DNA of 64,000 nt. Source: Dactylorhiza incarnata. Lineage: Eukaryota; Streptophyta; Magnoliopsida; Asparagales; Orchidaceae. Position 1 is the stretch's first letter; the number at the start of each line of letters is the position of its first letter. This document shows positions 59,701 through 63,992 of this stretch, piece after piece. The DNA lies in assembly GCA_033032865.1 (NCBI GenBank), contig JAWHQI010000028.1, positions 4,917,001 through 4,981,000 of the forward strand, in the 5' to 3' direction. A program made the position numbers and the translations under genes. The notes under the pieces were generated by a model. The model was not told where the DNA came from, did no database searches, and was given only the letters and a program-made list of their open reading frames with translations.

Positions 59701-61155
59701 AATCTCTCCCACGATGTCCATCTCACTTGGATTCTTTCACGCAAATTCTCTATAAAATTTCTAAAAAATCTCGGTAAACTTTTCTTTCTAGAAATCTATC
59801 TTCCAATGAATTTTCCAGTTCACAAGATTTTAATAGCCAACAGAATATTTGAAGGATAAAATCGAGGAATTGAGTTACTGAACTTTTACTTCTAGATTTA
59901 GTTACGCAGCGGAATGATGGAATTAAAATTGAGTCCCTCAATTCCAATTCTTTTTCCAACCAAGGGATGCTGCCCTGGTATTCCATTTGTAGACCTCCTA
60001 TAGGAATAAGCATTTACCCATCTATTAAAAATGAGATCACTCAGCTCTAGCTTTCGAAGTGCATGCTCAATGATGATATCTTTTGAACATGTGTATCTTG
60101 CTGGGATGTGGTGCATAGGATATTATTGTGGGCATGGTGGTATACCCTATCAATATCCATTGATTTTGTGGTCCGATGTTTTATCGATTGGACTCGTCCA
60201 AAGAGTCTAGAACACTTAACATTACTACTAACATTATGTTGTGAGCTTGCCAACATCTGACTGCATCTTCCAACTGAAATAGAAAATTACTATGGAAATT
60301 GCATTTTACATCCAGAATAAACCTAAGAATACATGATCACAGGCGAATACTTGGCATGCCCCCCCCCCCCCCCCCCCCCCCCCCCACCAGACCCATCACA
60401 AGAGAAACGAAAGCCAAGATTTACTGGGACCTCCCCTAGGAGTTTGCATAATTACAGATTGCACTCTAACTTTCAAAATTACAATTACCTTCCTTCAATG
60501 TTTTCATTTCATAACATCCATGCACAAAAAGACCCCCACTGCAGATTGTGTGTGTGTGTGTGTGTGTGTGTGACAGGCTCTTCACCTATAACCAATTGTT
60601 CTTAGGTTTGATGTATAAATTGTAATACCTAATCGAATCACATCATTCTATTCTTTGCAACAACAATAACACTTAAGCCTTTATCCCACCATTGTGGGGT
60701 CGGCTATATGGATCCTTTGTCGCCATTGCGCCCTATCTTTAATCATAGCCTCACTAATGCCTAAGTACATCATATCTTTCCTTATAGTTTCATTCCAAGT
60801 CTTTGTAATATGATATTTAATAAGAAAAAATTCAAGTTTTCCTTCCAAAGTGTACTGTAGTTTTAATGAAATATTTAATTTCTTGCAGGAAGCTCTTTAC
60901 AACTTAGCAAGAGCATATCAGCATGTAGGCCTTGTGACTCTGGCGGCTTTGTATTATGAGAAGGTTCTTGCGGTCCAAGAGAAAGACTACCCCATTCGGA
61001 AGCTTCCTAATCGGGCTCCGGGTGACCCGCTAGCCCCCAAACCGGGTTATTGCAATCTTCACATGGAGGCAGCTTTTAATTTACATTTGATTTACAAGAA
61101 AAGTGGTGCCCTAGATCTCTCCAGGGATATTTTGAAGAAATATTGTACCCCTTAA
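17635..61155 (+). CDS. GTF3C3: TFIIIC subunit 3 (TPR protein), C-terminal half, spread over 10 exons
   Basis: Overall span of the host gene; exons are listed separately. The family (yeast tau131, human GTF3C3, plant TFIIIC102) is the TPR scaffold of the tauA module of TFIIIC. It binds the A box of tRNA genes and recruits TFIIIB for RNA polymerase III. Ten exons give about 470 residues to a TAA, all splice sites are GT-AG and every phase agrees. The sequence includes the basic SILSERVK block, FGGFKPVA, the [20 protein letters not shown] helix, and TPR segments in exons 8-10. Plant homologues are about 900 residues, so roughly the first half should lie upstream of the window. Introns of 16.0, 2.9 and 21.2 kb are packed with retrotransposons. 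No stop or indel is seen in the exons, which argues for selection. Confidence 0.9.
17991..18160 (+). CDS. GTF3C3: TFIIIC subunit 3 exon
   Basis: Acceptor CATTTGGCAG, donor AAGG/GTAAGA. Encodes the [20 protein letters not shown] motif followed by [10 protein letters not shown], a diagnostic TFIIIC102 stretch. The split codon with the previous exon is completed in phase. A second acceptor at 17819 would extend the exon, but the added sequence does not look like the family. Confidence 0.92.
18524..18648 (+). CDS. GTF3C3: TFIIIC subunit 3 exon
   Basis: Acceptor CTTACCAG, donor GAGCT/GTCAGT. Encodes a basic segment [19 protein letters not shown] and then [15 protein letters not shown]. It is followed by the 16 kb transposon-filled intron 3. 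Confidence 0.92.
18710..19689. other. AT-rich intron sequence, nothing recognised
   Basis: No reading frame with a known domain and no repeat boundaries that I can support. Confidence 0.4.
19690..20285 (-). pseudogene. Degenerate copia RNase H fragment
   Basis: On the minus strand the sequence around 19830-19870 reads [11 protein letters not shown], the copia QLADIFTKPL motif. Pieces resembling the tribal HIEVD and GYCT regions lie further right. The frame is heavily interrupted. Confidence 0.5.
20705..20788 (+). repeat. Four tandem copies of a 21-bp unit
   Basis: Units begin at 20705, 20726, 20747 and 20768 with consensus AAATATTTAATCAGTTGACT plus G. Read through, each encodes seven residues (IFNQLTE) in an otherwise unremarkable 114-residue ORF (20548-20892). 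Confidence 0.9.
20789..21465. other. AT-rich intron sequence, nothing recognised
   Basis: No supported coding or repeat feature. A possible LTR start, TGTCGCGCCCTGAGCC, lies at 20288 but no matching end was found. Confidence 0.35.
21466..21668 (-). mobile_element. 3' LTR (203 bp) of copia C
   Basis: On the minus strand it begins TGTTAAGATAACC directly after a purine-rich GCGGGGAAG tract. It contains a TATATATATG box and AATAAAA, and ends TTTCTACA. Only one LTR of this copy is present. Confidence 0.75.
21669..21967 (-). pseudogene. Copia C RNase H C-terminal fragment
   Basis: Minus-strand reading shows [23 protein letters not shown] and [12 protein letters not shown], the copia RNase H end. 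It stops abruptly at about 21967, where gypsy sequence begins, so the rest of this copy was removed. Confidence 0.8.
22043..23847 (-). pseudogene. Gypsy gag and protease-region remnant
   Basis: Read from 23847 downward: a Gag coiled-coil start ([17 protein letters not shown], then a stop), the gag [14 protein letters not shown] near 23530, then [15 protein letters not shown] and ISRYLNGL-type sequence near 23200. Further on, a protease-like block has PLVGVLRY near 22690, an active-site region [13 protein letters not shown] near 22550, and [16 protein letters not shown] near 22360. Frames break several times. RT and later domains are absent, so it is a truncated plant Ty3/gypsy copy. Confidence 0.75.
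23870..24734. other. AT-rich and GC-rich intron sequence without recognised gene
   Basis: A GC-rich patch at 24070-24240 precedes the gag start on the minus strand and may be the untranslated leader of the gypsy remnant. No LTR could be delimited. Confidence 0.35.
24735..25040 (-). pseudogene. Copia RNase H fragment
   Basis: Minus-strand reading contains [38 protein letters not shown] and [16 protein letters not shown], a copia RNase H core. The conserved SAEAEYRS appears as SVEAEYCS. Neither LTR nor the rest of pol is attached. Confidence 0.85.
25045..25225. repeat. Cluster of CGATATATCG-like palindromes
   Basis: Palindromes and half-sites such as CGATATATCG, CCGATATATCGG and GACATGTCTGACATGTC occur within about 180 bases directly beside the copia fragment. 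The unit is short and irregular. It may be the end of a palindrome-rich repeat family. Confidence 0.6.
25226..25989. other. Intron sequence, nothing recognised
   Basis: Open frames at 25661-25924 and nearby carry no known domain. It is followed by the start of the copia D remnant. Confidence 0.35.
25990..26517 (+). pseudogene. Copia D, left part (protease to integrase), decayed
   Basis: Base-level similarity to copia B around 14320-14820, for example TTATCTGTTGTTGCCCATAT and GGTAGAGGGAAGCTG. It carries the protease C-terminus, the integrase zinc-binding region and the start of the core, with several stops. It breaks at 26517 where copia E is inserted, and continues at 31414. Confidence 0.8.
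26625..28722 (-). pseudogene. Copia E reverse transcriptase and RNase H, broken
   Basis: Pieces in successive frames from 28722 downward: the integrase C-terminus and RT entry ([19 protein letters not shown] near 28120), RT with several breaks, then [19 protein letters not shown] and [18 protein letters not shown] near 27080. After a frame change near 26950 come [15 protein letters not shown] and [12 protein letters not shown], ending at 26625. At least three frame changes make it non-functional. Confidence 0.85.
28807..29946 (-). pseudogene. Copia E protease and integrase
   Basis: A 379-residue open stretch. The protease [13 protein letters not shown] is at about residue 60, the integrase zinc-binding HSRLGHPS near 190, then the core [14 protein letters not shown] and [19 protein letters not shown] replaces the usual FIDDFS. 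The frame ends before the integrase C-terminus. Confidence 0.88.
29985..30948 (-). pseudogene. Copia E Gag, broken
   Basis: Pieces read [20 protein letters not shown] and [20 protein letters not shown], typical of copia UBN2 Gag. A CCHC knuckle, [14 protein letters not shown], follows near 30100. Frames are interrupted near 30640 and 30300. Confidence 0.8.
31414..34275 (+). pseudogene. Copia D, right part (integrase, RT, RNase H), heavily decayed
   Basis: Continues from 26517. Recognisable pieces are [18 protein letters not shown] near 31830, [20 protein letters not shown] near 32530, [10 protein letters not shown] near 32610, the RT active-site area near 32960, and RNase H pieces up to [16 protein letters not shown] sequence before 34275. 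Many stops and indels. It aligns along copia B, so it is an old relative of it. Confidence 0.85.
33068..33457 (+). mobile_element. Candidate solo LTR or small element inside copia D
   Basis: Copia D homology to copia B stops at about 33067 (ending in the RYFLG region) and resumes at about 33457 with GGCATTGAAGTTGTTGATTA. The 390 bases between begin TGATATAGAGTCC and contain a TATA box (GCTTATAAATAGC near 33297). The 3' limit and target duplication are not clear. Confidence 0.45.
34281..34688 (+). other. Copia D 3' LTR remnant and end of intron 3
   Basis: A purine-rich CTTGAGGAGAAG tract is followed by TGTTCAAATATTG, a likely LTR start. No partner LTR was found, so its end is unknown. The rest is AT-rich intron up to the exon at 34689. 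Confidence 0.45.
34689..34812 (+). CDS. GTF3C3: TFIIIC subunit 3 exon
   Basis: Acceptor ATATGAAG, donor ACCG/GTATAA. Encodes [20 protein letters not shown] and [19 protein letters not shown], a charged helix conserved in plant TFIIIC102. It joins exon 18524-18648 across the 16 kb intron with a completed codon. Confidence 0.93.
34891..34959 (+). CDS. GTF3C3: TFIIIC subunit 3 exon
   Basis: Acceptor AAACTGTAG, donor TTGAT/GTGAGT. Twenty-three codons including [20 protein letters not shown], in phase 0 on both sides. Confidence 0.9.
35268..35335 (+). repeat. SINE-like fragment in intron 5
   Basis: GGGTAAGGTTTGCCTACATT followed by ACCCTTGTGG and CTTCCTGGACCCTG resembles the Au/TS-type SINE sequence common in eudicot introns. 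Only a piece is seen and no target duplication was found. Confidence 0.4.
35713..35839 (+). CDS. GTF3C3: TFIIIC subunit 3 exon (TPR)
   Basis: Acceptor CATTTACAG, donor GTGCCA/GTGAGT. Encodes [20 protein letters not shown], a TPR helix pair, then the [15 protein letters not shown] linker. Confidence 0.93.
35933..36047 (+). CDS. GTF3C3: TFIIIC subunit 3 exon (TPR)
   Basis: Acceptor TCGTTACAG, donor TTAAG/GTAACT. Encodes [20 protein letters not shown] and [17 protein letters not shown]. Phase 1 in and phase 2 out agree with its neighbours. Confidence 0.93.
36560..36960 (-). pseudogene. Degenerate copia RNase H fragment in intron 7
   Basis: On the minus strand the sequence reads the copia RNase H end ([15 protein letters not shown] and VDGNYIK-like words near 36690-36770), preceded on the left by a likely LTR/purine junction near 36600. 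Strongly decayed. Confidence 0.45.
37180..38637 (+). pseudogene. Degenerate copia RT-RNase H (copia G) in intron 7
   Basis: Plus-strand words such as YVNEIILIG (YVDDIILTG) near 37690, then [12 protein letters not shown] near 37770 and RNase H pieces up to about 38480, in many frames. A purine tract GAGAGGGAGGG at 38625 is followed by TGTTAAATAC, a likely LTR start at 38638. Confidence 0.55.
38934..39124 (+). CDS. GTF3C3: TFIIIC subunit 3 exon (TPR)
   Basis: Acceptor TTTAACAG, donor GTTG/GTATGA. Encodes [20 protein letters not shown], then [20 protein letters not shown], the longest visible exon before the last and highly characteristic of the family. It joins across the 2.9 kb transposon-bearing intron 7. 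Confidence 0.95.
39565..39677 (+). CDS. GTF3C3: TFIIIC subunit 3 exon (TPR)
   Basis: Acceptor CTGGCAG, donor AGTCAG/GTATGG. Encodes [20 protein letters not shown] followed by [17 protein letters not shown]. It ends in phase 0. The next exon is 21.2 kb away. Confidence 0.95.
39800..40119. repeat. Degenerate repeat with two similar blocks
   Basis: TTCTCAACACACC occurs at about 39807 and again at about 39968 (TTCTCAACACACCC) in similar contexts (AGGGCCTCATG, GGGGCCTTTCACG). It looks like part of a dispersed repeat. No coding sequence. Confidence 0.4.
40120..40281 (+). mobile_element. Tat element 5' LTR remnant
   Basis: Co-linear with 58177-58337, starting CTGCCCAAATTCCTCCATAC and ending near GGGCAGCCCGTA. 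The TGTGGGG start and the downstream 470 bases are missing. Confidence 0.85.
40639..41343 (+). pseudogene. Tat element gag C-terminus and protease
   Basis: [19 protein letters not shown] near 40795 is the CCHC-like YCEFH-GHDT block of Tat-type Gag. Protease follows, with [20 protein letters not shown] near 41290; DSS replaces the usual DSGSS. A stop near 40857 and others break the frame. Confidence 0.8.
41360..42763 (+). pseudogene. Tat element reverse transcriptase, N-terminal and core parts
   Basis: Includes [20 protein letters not shown] near 41900, the palm region [20 protein letters not shown] near 42310, and [11 protein letters not shown] near 42440, where the active-site YVDD has become YVDV. 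Several stops. It is cut at 42763 by the solo LTR and resumes at 45861. Confidence 0.85.
42764..45855 (+). mobile_element. Solo LTR (3,092 bp) inserted in the Tat pol
   Basis: Starts TGTCACGACCCGTCTCGAC and ends GGGTTGTTACA, bounded by GCTTC at 42759-42763 and 45856-45860. Pol homology stops and restarts exactly at these points. No internal domains and no second LTR are present, so it is the product of LTR-LTR recombination. A hAT-type MITE sits inside. Orientation is assigned by analogy to TGTCACGACCC starts and is not certain. ORFs within it (for example 43191-43418, 45214-45579) show no known domain. Confidence 0.88.
44659..45110. mobile_element. hAT-type MITE (452 bp) inside the solo LTR
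   Basis: Ends are inverted repeats: CTTAGTTGTTAAAGGCGC at the left and the complement of CTTAGTTATTAAAGGCGC at the right, one mismatch in 18. Flanking 8-bp sequences GTTACCGG (44651-44658) and GTTGCCGG (45111-45118) look like a target duplication with one change, the length made by hAT transposases. Both subterminal regions are full of GCGCC and GCGCCTT words. There is no ORF. Confidence 0.82.
45861..46760 (+). pseudogene. Tat element RT end and two RNase H domains
   Basis: Resumes after the solo [20 protein letters not shown] near 45890 and [20 protein letters not shown] near 46100 form the first RNase H. A second RNase H has YVDGAS near 46375, then [20 protein letters not shown] and [18 protein letters not shown]. 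The second domain is the Tat/Ogre-type archaeal RNase H. Frames shift near 46165 and 46400. Confidence 0.85.
47056..48917 (-). pseudogene. Copia F reverse transcriptase and RNase H
   Basis: From 48917 downward: [20 protein letters not shown] near 48470, [16 protein letters not shown] near 48280, then after a small frame change near 48197, [27 protein letters not shown] (YVDD changed to YVHD) near 48040, and RNase [26 protein letters not shown], and DLMTKPQ. It ends inside the LTR. The active-site change suggests an inactive polymerase. Confidence 0.9.
48985..50452 (-). pseudogene. Copia F protease and integrase
   Basis: The protease motif is DYGASFHMT near 50280 (usual DSGAS changed). The integrase zinc-binding region HHNLGHPS is near 49880, and the core has [31 protein letters not shown] (DNGGE changed) and [12 protein letters not shown] stop at 49280 ends the open part, and the integrase C-terminus runs on in the same frame to about 48985 as [14 protein letters not shown]. 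Confidence 0.88.
50525..51413 (-). pseudogene. Copia F Gag
   Basis: Two overlapping frames carry Gag: [20 protein letters not shown] and [13 protein letters not shown] from 51413, then [20 protein letters not shown] and the knuckle start [13 protein letters not shown]. An in-frame TGA at about 50522-50524 cuts the CCHC knuckle just before its last Cys. At least one frameshift near 51060. Confidence 0.8.
51700..51900 (+). repeat. 112-bp tandem duplication in the copia F leader
   Basis: AGATCGCAGATCGAAGCAGG recurs at a distance of 112 bases, followed in both by CTTTTTCTTCAC or CTTTTCTTCAC and GACGCTGCGGAAGAC. It lies in the untranslated region between PBS and gag on the minus strand. Confidence 0.8.
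52140..52730 (+). pseudogene. Tat element integrase, decayed
   Basis: Pieces in several frames: CFQCQKF (zinc-binding end), [35 protein letters not shown] and AVHRPRSNG, in the gypsy integrase order. Many stops. Confidence 0.85.
52725..52925 (+). repeat. Four diverged copies of a GTCTTATGCCCAACTGGAT unit
   Basis: Copies begin at about 52726, 52801, 52858 and 52904. Three are followed by a CTTTCTGAGGACAAGC-type block. Confidence 0.75.
53131..53284 (+). repeat. 77-bp tandem duplication
   Basis: GTGTCGTGAGATCATTATCA starts at 53131 and 53208. Both continue with GACATCCTATA and CAACA. Between here and 53964 no gene is seen. Confidence 0.85.
53965..55660 (-). pseudogene. Tat antisense gene 2, PMD-like/gag-like protein
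   Basis: Read on the minus strand, an open region has [20 protein letters not shown] near 55420 and, one frame over, [15 protein letters not shown] near 55300, [15 protein letters not shown] near 55200 and [17 protein letters not shown] near 55130. This layout (hydrophobic HYG-AP-Q, then F-F near the end) is that of the antisense ORF proteins of Tat retrotransposons and of plant mobile domain-like proteins. Later pieces end in an acidic, serine-rich tail ([20 protein letters not shown]) with a stop at 53965-53967. Possible introns lie at about 54334-54266 (GTGAGG...TTGCAG) and ending at 54902. I see no well-placed ATG. A TATA box lies just upstream at 55716-55729. Confidence 0.7.
55716..55729 (-). 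promoter_or_regulatory. TATA box of antisense gene 2
   Basis: On the minus strand CCCTATAAATAGGG, about 60 bases before the first open reading frame at 55660. The asymmetrical core TATAAATA points to minus-strand transcription. Confidence 0.6.
55811..55939 (-). mobile_element. RTE-type LINE 3'-end fragment
   Basis: CAACAACAAC then CTTTTATCCCACCATAGTGG and GCGCCCTA-like words match 60658-60800, which has the full GTGGGGTCGGCTATATGGATCC. On the minus strand this is the 3' end of plant RTE LINEs, ending in TTG repeats. It sits between the two antisense genes. Confidence 0.6.
56058..56063 (-). terminator. Poly(A) signal of antisense gene 1
   Basis: AATAAA on the minus strand, 16 bases after the stop codon at 56079-56081. 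Confidence 0.5.
56079..57998 (-). pseudogene. Tat antisense gene 1, two exons, coiled-coil protein
   Basis: An ATG at 57998 opens [20 protein letters not shown]. The frame slips once near 57915, then runs through an acidic region and a long charged coiled coil ([20 protein letters not shown] near 57330, [17 protein letters not shown] near 56970) to CPTSTS. A donor GTTAGT at 56562 and an acceptor TTATTATGCAG at 56480 bound an 83-base intron, and the split codon joins correctly to [11 protein letters not shown]. Exon 2 is again coiled coil ([16 protein letters not shown]) and ends at TAA 56079-56081, followed by AATAAA. In-frame stops at about 57666, 57507, 56877 and three in exon 2 show decay. 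No enzymatic domain is seen. Tat elements are known to carry antisense ORFs; a function is not established. Confidence 0.75.
56480..56562 (-). other. Intron of antisense gene 1 (83 bp)
   Basis: GTTAGT start and TTTATTATGCAG end on the minus strand, with matching phase. It would not be removed from a plus-strand genomic RNA, which is why it can persist in a retroelement. Confidence 0.65.
58075..58086 (-). promoter_or_regulatory. TATA box of antisense gene 1
   Basis: CCTATATATAGG, about 80 bases before the ATG at 57998. The sequence is palindromic, so its strand is inferred from the gene it precedes. Confidence 0.55.
58163..58797 (+). mobile_element. Tat element 3' LTR (635 bp)
   Basis: Starts TGTGGGGATC after a GAGATTTGGAAAAA tract and ends TTTTCACCCCAACA. 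A plus-strand TATA box TATAAATA at 58373-58380 agrees with the plus orientation of gag-pol. Its first part matches 40120-40281. Confidence 0.85.
59270..59770 (+). repeat. Low-complexity CTCTCTAGAAAT-rich tract
   Basis: Words such as TCTCTCTAGAAATCTC recur irregularly more than ten times across 500 bases. A diverged minisatellite. Confidence 0.75.
60359..60385 (+). repeat. Poly-C tract (27 C)
   Basis: Uninterrupted C run; length may be affected by sequencing. Confidence 0.8.
60547..60572 (+). repeat. (TG)13 microsatellite
   Basis: Perfect TG dinucleotide repeat. Confidence 0.95.
60658..60800 (-). mobile_element. RTE-type LINE 3'-end fragment
   Basis: On the plus strand CAACAACAATAAC then GTGGGGTCGGCTATATGGAT, a well-known dispersed plant sequence corresponding to the reverse of RTE LINE 3' ends. 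It is similar to 55811-55939. It lies 88 bases before the last TFIIIC exon. Confidence 0.65.
60889..61155 (+). CDS. GTF3C3: TFIIIC subunit 3, last exon (TPR and C-terminus)
   Basis: Acceptor TTTCTTGCAG. Encodes [32 protein letters not shown] and [20 protein letters not shown], ending [10 protein letters not shown] and TAA. This C-terminus, including the KYC ending, is characteristic of the family and is complete. Confidence 0.96.
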   Translation, partial: EALYNLARAYQHVGLVTLAALYYEKVLAVQEKDYPIRKLPNRAPGDPLAPKPGYCNLHMEAAFNLHLIYKKSGALDLSRDILKKYCTP

Positions 61156-62579
61156 TTTTATCTATAAATTTTGTCTTCTTAATTTAAGATGAATTATAAT
61201 TTTTTTCCCCTAATTTTGAAAGCAATGTTGCTTTGTATAGTATTTTTCTTTAATTTATTCATTTTTTTTATTTTAATGGGCTTCTGGTTTTGTACCCCCC
61301 TCACCCTTAATGTATATTTTCTAAGCAAAGGAATGCTACTGAAATATTAGGGGGTGGGCTGGCGATCACTCTTGCATAGTATTTGATGGACAGCATTGCT
61401 TATTGATTGTTGTGTTTTTTTTATCTACCTGTCCGGGCGAGAGATATTTACGTACGGTACGGGAGAACTGTGCGGGTTAGTTTTTGTCCGCCTGATATTC
61501 GATAGGACCGCCGGCAAAAAGGCGGAAAAAAGGTGTTCAGGCGGCTGCCAATTGATCGAAGCTCAGCCACCTGCACGTTCCTTTTGTACGCTAAGCATAC
61601 AAAAAAAGATGGTATCTTTGATCATCGTAATTTCATCATGGGAAAGTATATTTATTTTAGTATTATTTTTATTTATTTATGTTATTTAAGCTCGACTAAT
61701 TTTTCAAAAAGTTCGCTAATTCCATTAACTCGTGAGAATGTCTCTGATTAATTATAAATTTTGAAAAAAATTCAAAAAACATATACATTTAAGTAATTTA
61801 CATAAATCCCGATCAAATCTTACTCAACCTATCATTAATTTTGGGTGCTGATATTTGCAGGCCCAACAAGGATATTTGTAGGCAAGTTTTGAAATATTTA
61901 TTAATTTTCTTTACAAAGCCTAACACTAATTGCAGCCCCAAATCTCCCCCGCCCTACTCTTTATTCTGGATATTGCAAGCCTGACCTACGTGATACCTTC
62001 CAACGCTGCTGGAATCCGACTCCCCTACGTCGCCGGTAGTCGCCGCCCTGATGCCGCCGGATGAAGCCACCGCGACTTTGCCCAGATGCCGCCCCGACGT
62101 TGCCCGGACGCCTTCTCTTTTTGAAAGGAAGAGACCCGCCTCTGTTTCTCTGGAAAAGAAGAACTGTCAGCAACCATCAGTCCTATAGTTTTCCTGGCCA
62201 CATCCAGAACCGTGAAGAGGCTATCTAAACGATTCATTGGGATAAATCTCGGTCCCTTTTTTCATTCAATTTTGTAAGAATCGAGGTCGTTTATTTTCAA
62301 ATCTAGGAGTATTTCTTCTACACATTAATGGGAGAAATCTAGCATCCTTCAACACATTAATGGAAAGTTCATCGCATTCTCTCCCTTGGTTATTTTCGAT
62401 TGTTGACATATATGTTCAGTGGGAGATTGTCTAACTTCATTCAATCTAGACAATAAGGTGTATGTATGCCCCGGGCACTGTCAAGAGCTGCAAAATTCAT
62501 TCGTTAGAACACATCTTGGTTATTGGGAATGACCAGCAATTCTCATTCCATAAAAAAAATGAATTTTAAAATTTTTTAA
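61156..62579 (+). other. TFIIIC 3' UTR and intergenic sequence
   Basis: The 3' UTR begins after TAA at 61155; its end was not fixed. A GC-rich stretch at 61970-62240 has two overlapping minus ORFs without known domains. It could be the start of an unrelated gene or captured sequence. Confidence 0.4.
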
Positions 62580-62598
62580 GGGCGCTGCTATTAGCAGA

Positions 62599-63030
62599 GT
62601 AATTGGCGGAATGCACCTCTGAATTACAGCGATTTGGCAGAATGCACCCCAAATATTTAAATTTGGTGGAATGCACCCCCGAATTACTTAAATATTGGCG
62701 GAATGCACCCTAGGCATAACAAATAAGGGTATTTTTGTCTGAATTTTTCTTGCGTTCGCAATTTCAGGAAAGGCCACCCTATCACATTTTCTCGCATCAA
62801 AATAACATTTATCGGAGTAATTGGCGGAATGCACCCCCGAATTACAGGGATTTGGCAGAATGCATCTCAAATGTTTAAATTTGGCGGAATGCACCCCCGA
62901 ATTACTTAAATATTGGCATCAAAATAACATTTACCGTCCAAAACATAGCATCAAAATAACATCAACCGTCCAAAACATTGCATTAAAATAACATCAACCG
63001 TCCAAAACATAGCATCAAAATTACATCAAG
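62599..63030 (+). repeat. Direct repeats in the MULE terminal region
   Basis: A block of about 103 bases starting AGTAATTGGCGGAATGCACC occurs at 62599 and 62817. It is itself built from GGCGGAATGCACCCCCGAAT units. From 62918 a second unit (ATCAAAATAACATCAACCGT) is repeated about four times. Confidence 0.85.
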
Positions 63031-63208
63031 ATTATATAATTAAAATAAAGATCTTCCTTGCATGAGCTCCAACATGGTAAATAAACCTTGACGGATGTTT
63101 CTCGCATCAAGTTTTCCTACGCACCTACAAGGTAATGCAAGATAAATAAGTTGTAAGCTTATAAATAATTCAAATTGCAAGCTTAAAAAACAGAAGAAGT
63201 AATGTTTA

Positions 63209-63992
63209 CCGGAAGTTTAGATTTTTTAAGTGCCGATGAATGCGTTGATGCTTGTGTCATGGTACATCCCTTCTTGTTATGCCCTCTTTGTCCACAGTTC
63301 GAACATATGTATTTTAAACCATGCCTTTTGATTCCATACTTTCCGGCCTCTAATTCCTCGGCTTCTTTTCTTCGAGCATTTTGTGACGGCCTTCCAGGCT
63401 TTTAATGTATATTGGATCATGGCACAATAGGATTCAAATTGGCTAAAGGTCACTCCTTCTGTGAATTGATAAGATTTAATAAATGTTCATAAGCTCTCAT
63501 GAACATCTCTCTTTTGTACCAAATTCTCACATAGTCTTCAACATTTTCTCTACGATAAAAGATACACGATGTTGCATGCACACACGGAATGTCGGTGAGA
63601 TCCCACTTTCTACAACTACAACTTCGTAGACCTAAATCCATCGTCCATTTATCTCCATTCCATCCTTGAATTTCAAATTTGTTATGGTCATTCCATACTA
63701 AAATATAGTTGTGCGAGTTCTTCTTGTTGTTCTCCAATATCCTTTGTATTGAAGGGCAAATCACGCTTTCAGAAATCTCTCTCTCGCTCTCTCTTGTTCT
63801 TGCGATCTTTTGTCGTGATACTTTTCTCTTTACATTTGCTTCATCAAGTGGGAGTTCGGGTGCTCTGTGATTCTTCAGTGTCCGCGCACATCGGAGATTT
63901 TGGGAACTAGTTGGGTGTTGTACATTGGAGGAGTGAGCATCCGTCGAAAGTCTTGTCGAAGGGTGGTGCAACTTCTTTAGGGCAGTGATCAC
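63209..63992 (-). pseudogene. MULE transposase C-terminal region (SWIM and CCHC zinc motifs)
   Basis: From 63992: a basic linker, ISESVICPSIQRILENNKK, then the SWIM zinc finger SCSCRKWDLTDIPCVHATSC near 63600 (CXC...CXH), then YVRIWYKREMFMRAYEHLL. After a TGA at 63450 the same frame goes on with stops near 63418 and 63403 to KPGRPSQNARRKEAEEL and a CCHC knuckle CSNCGQRGHNKKGC near 63290. This order is standard for MuDR-type transposases, whose catalytic DDE part should lie beyond the window. The ATG at 63992 is probably not the true start. Stops suggest a pseudogene unless an intron removes the linker. Confidence 0.85.

Larger units (their letters stand above)
58798..60657. other. Remainder of intron 9, no gene seen
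   Basis: AT-rich. An A-run at 59154-59164 may mark a short retroposed sequence. Small ORFs (59750-60256 minus) have no recognised domain. Confidence 0.4.
39678..60888 (+). other. Intron 9 of the TFIIIC gene (21,211 bp)
   Basis: GTATGG to TTGCAG, phase 0. Joining its flanks gives [16 protein letters not shown], as in homologues. It carries a Tat-type gypsy element with three insertions. Confidence 0.92.

Noticed and set aside
62025..62237. Two overlapping GC-rich minus ORFs near 62 kb
   Set aside because: No domain, no splice partners and overlapping frames; kept only as a composition note.
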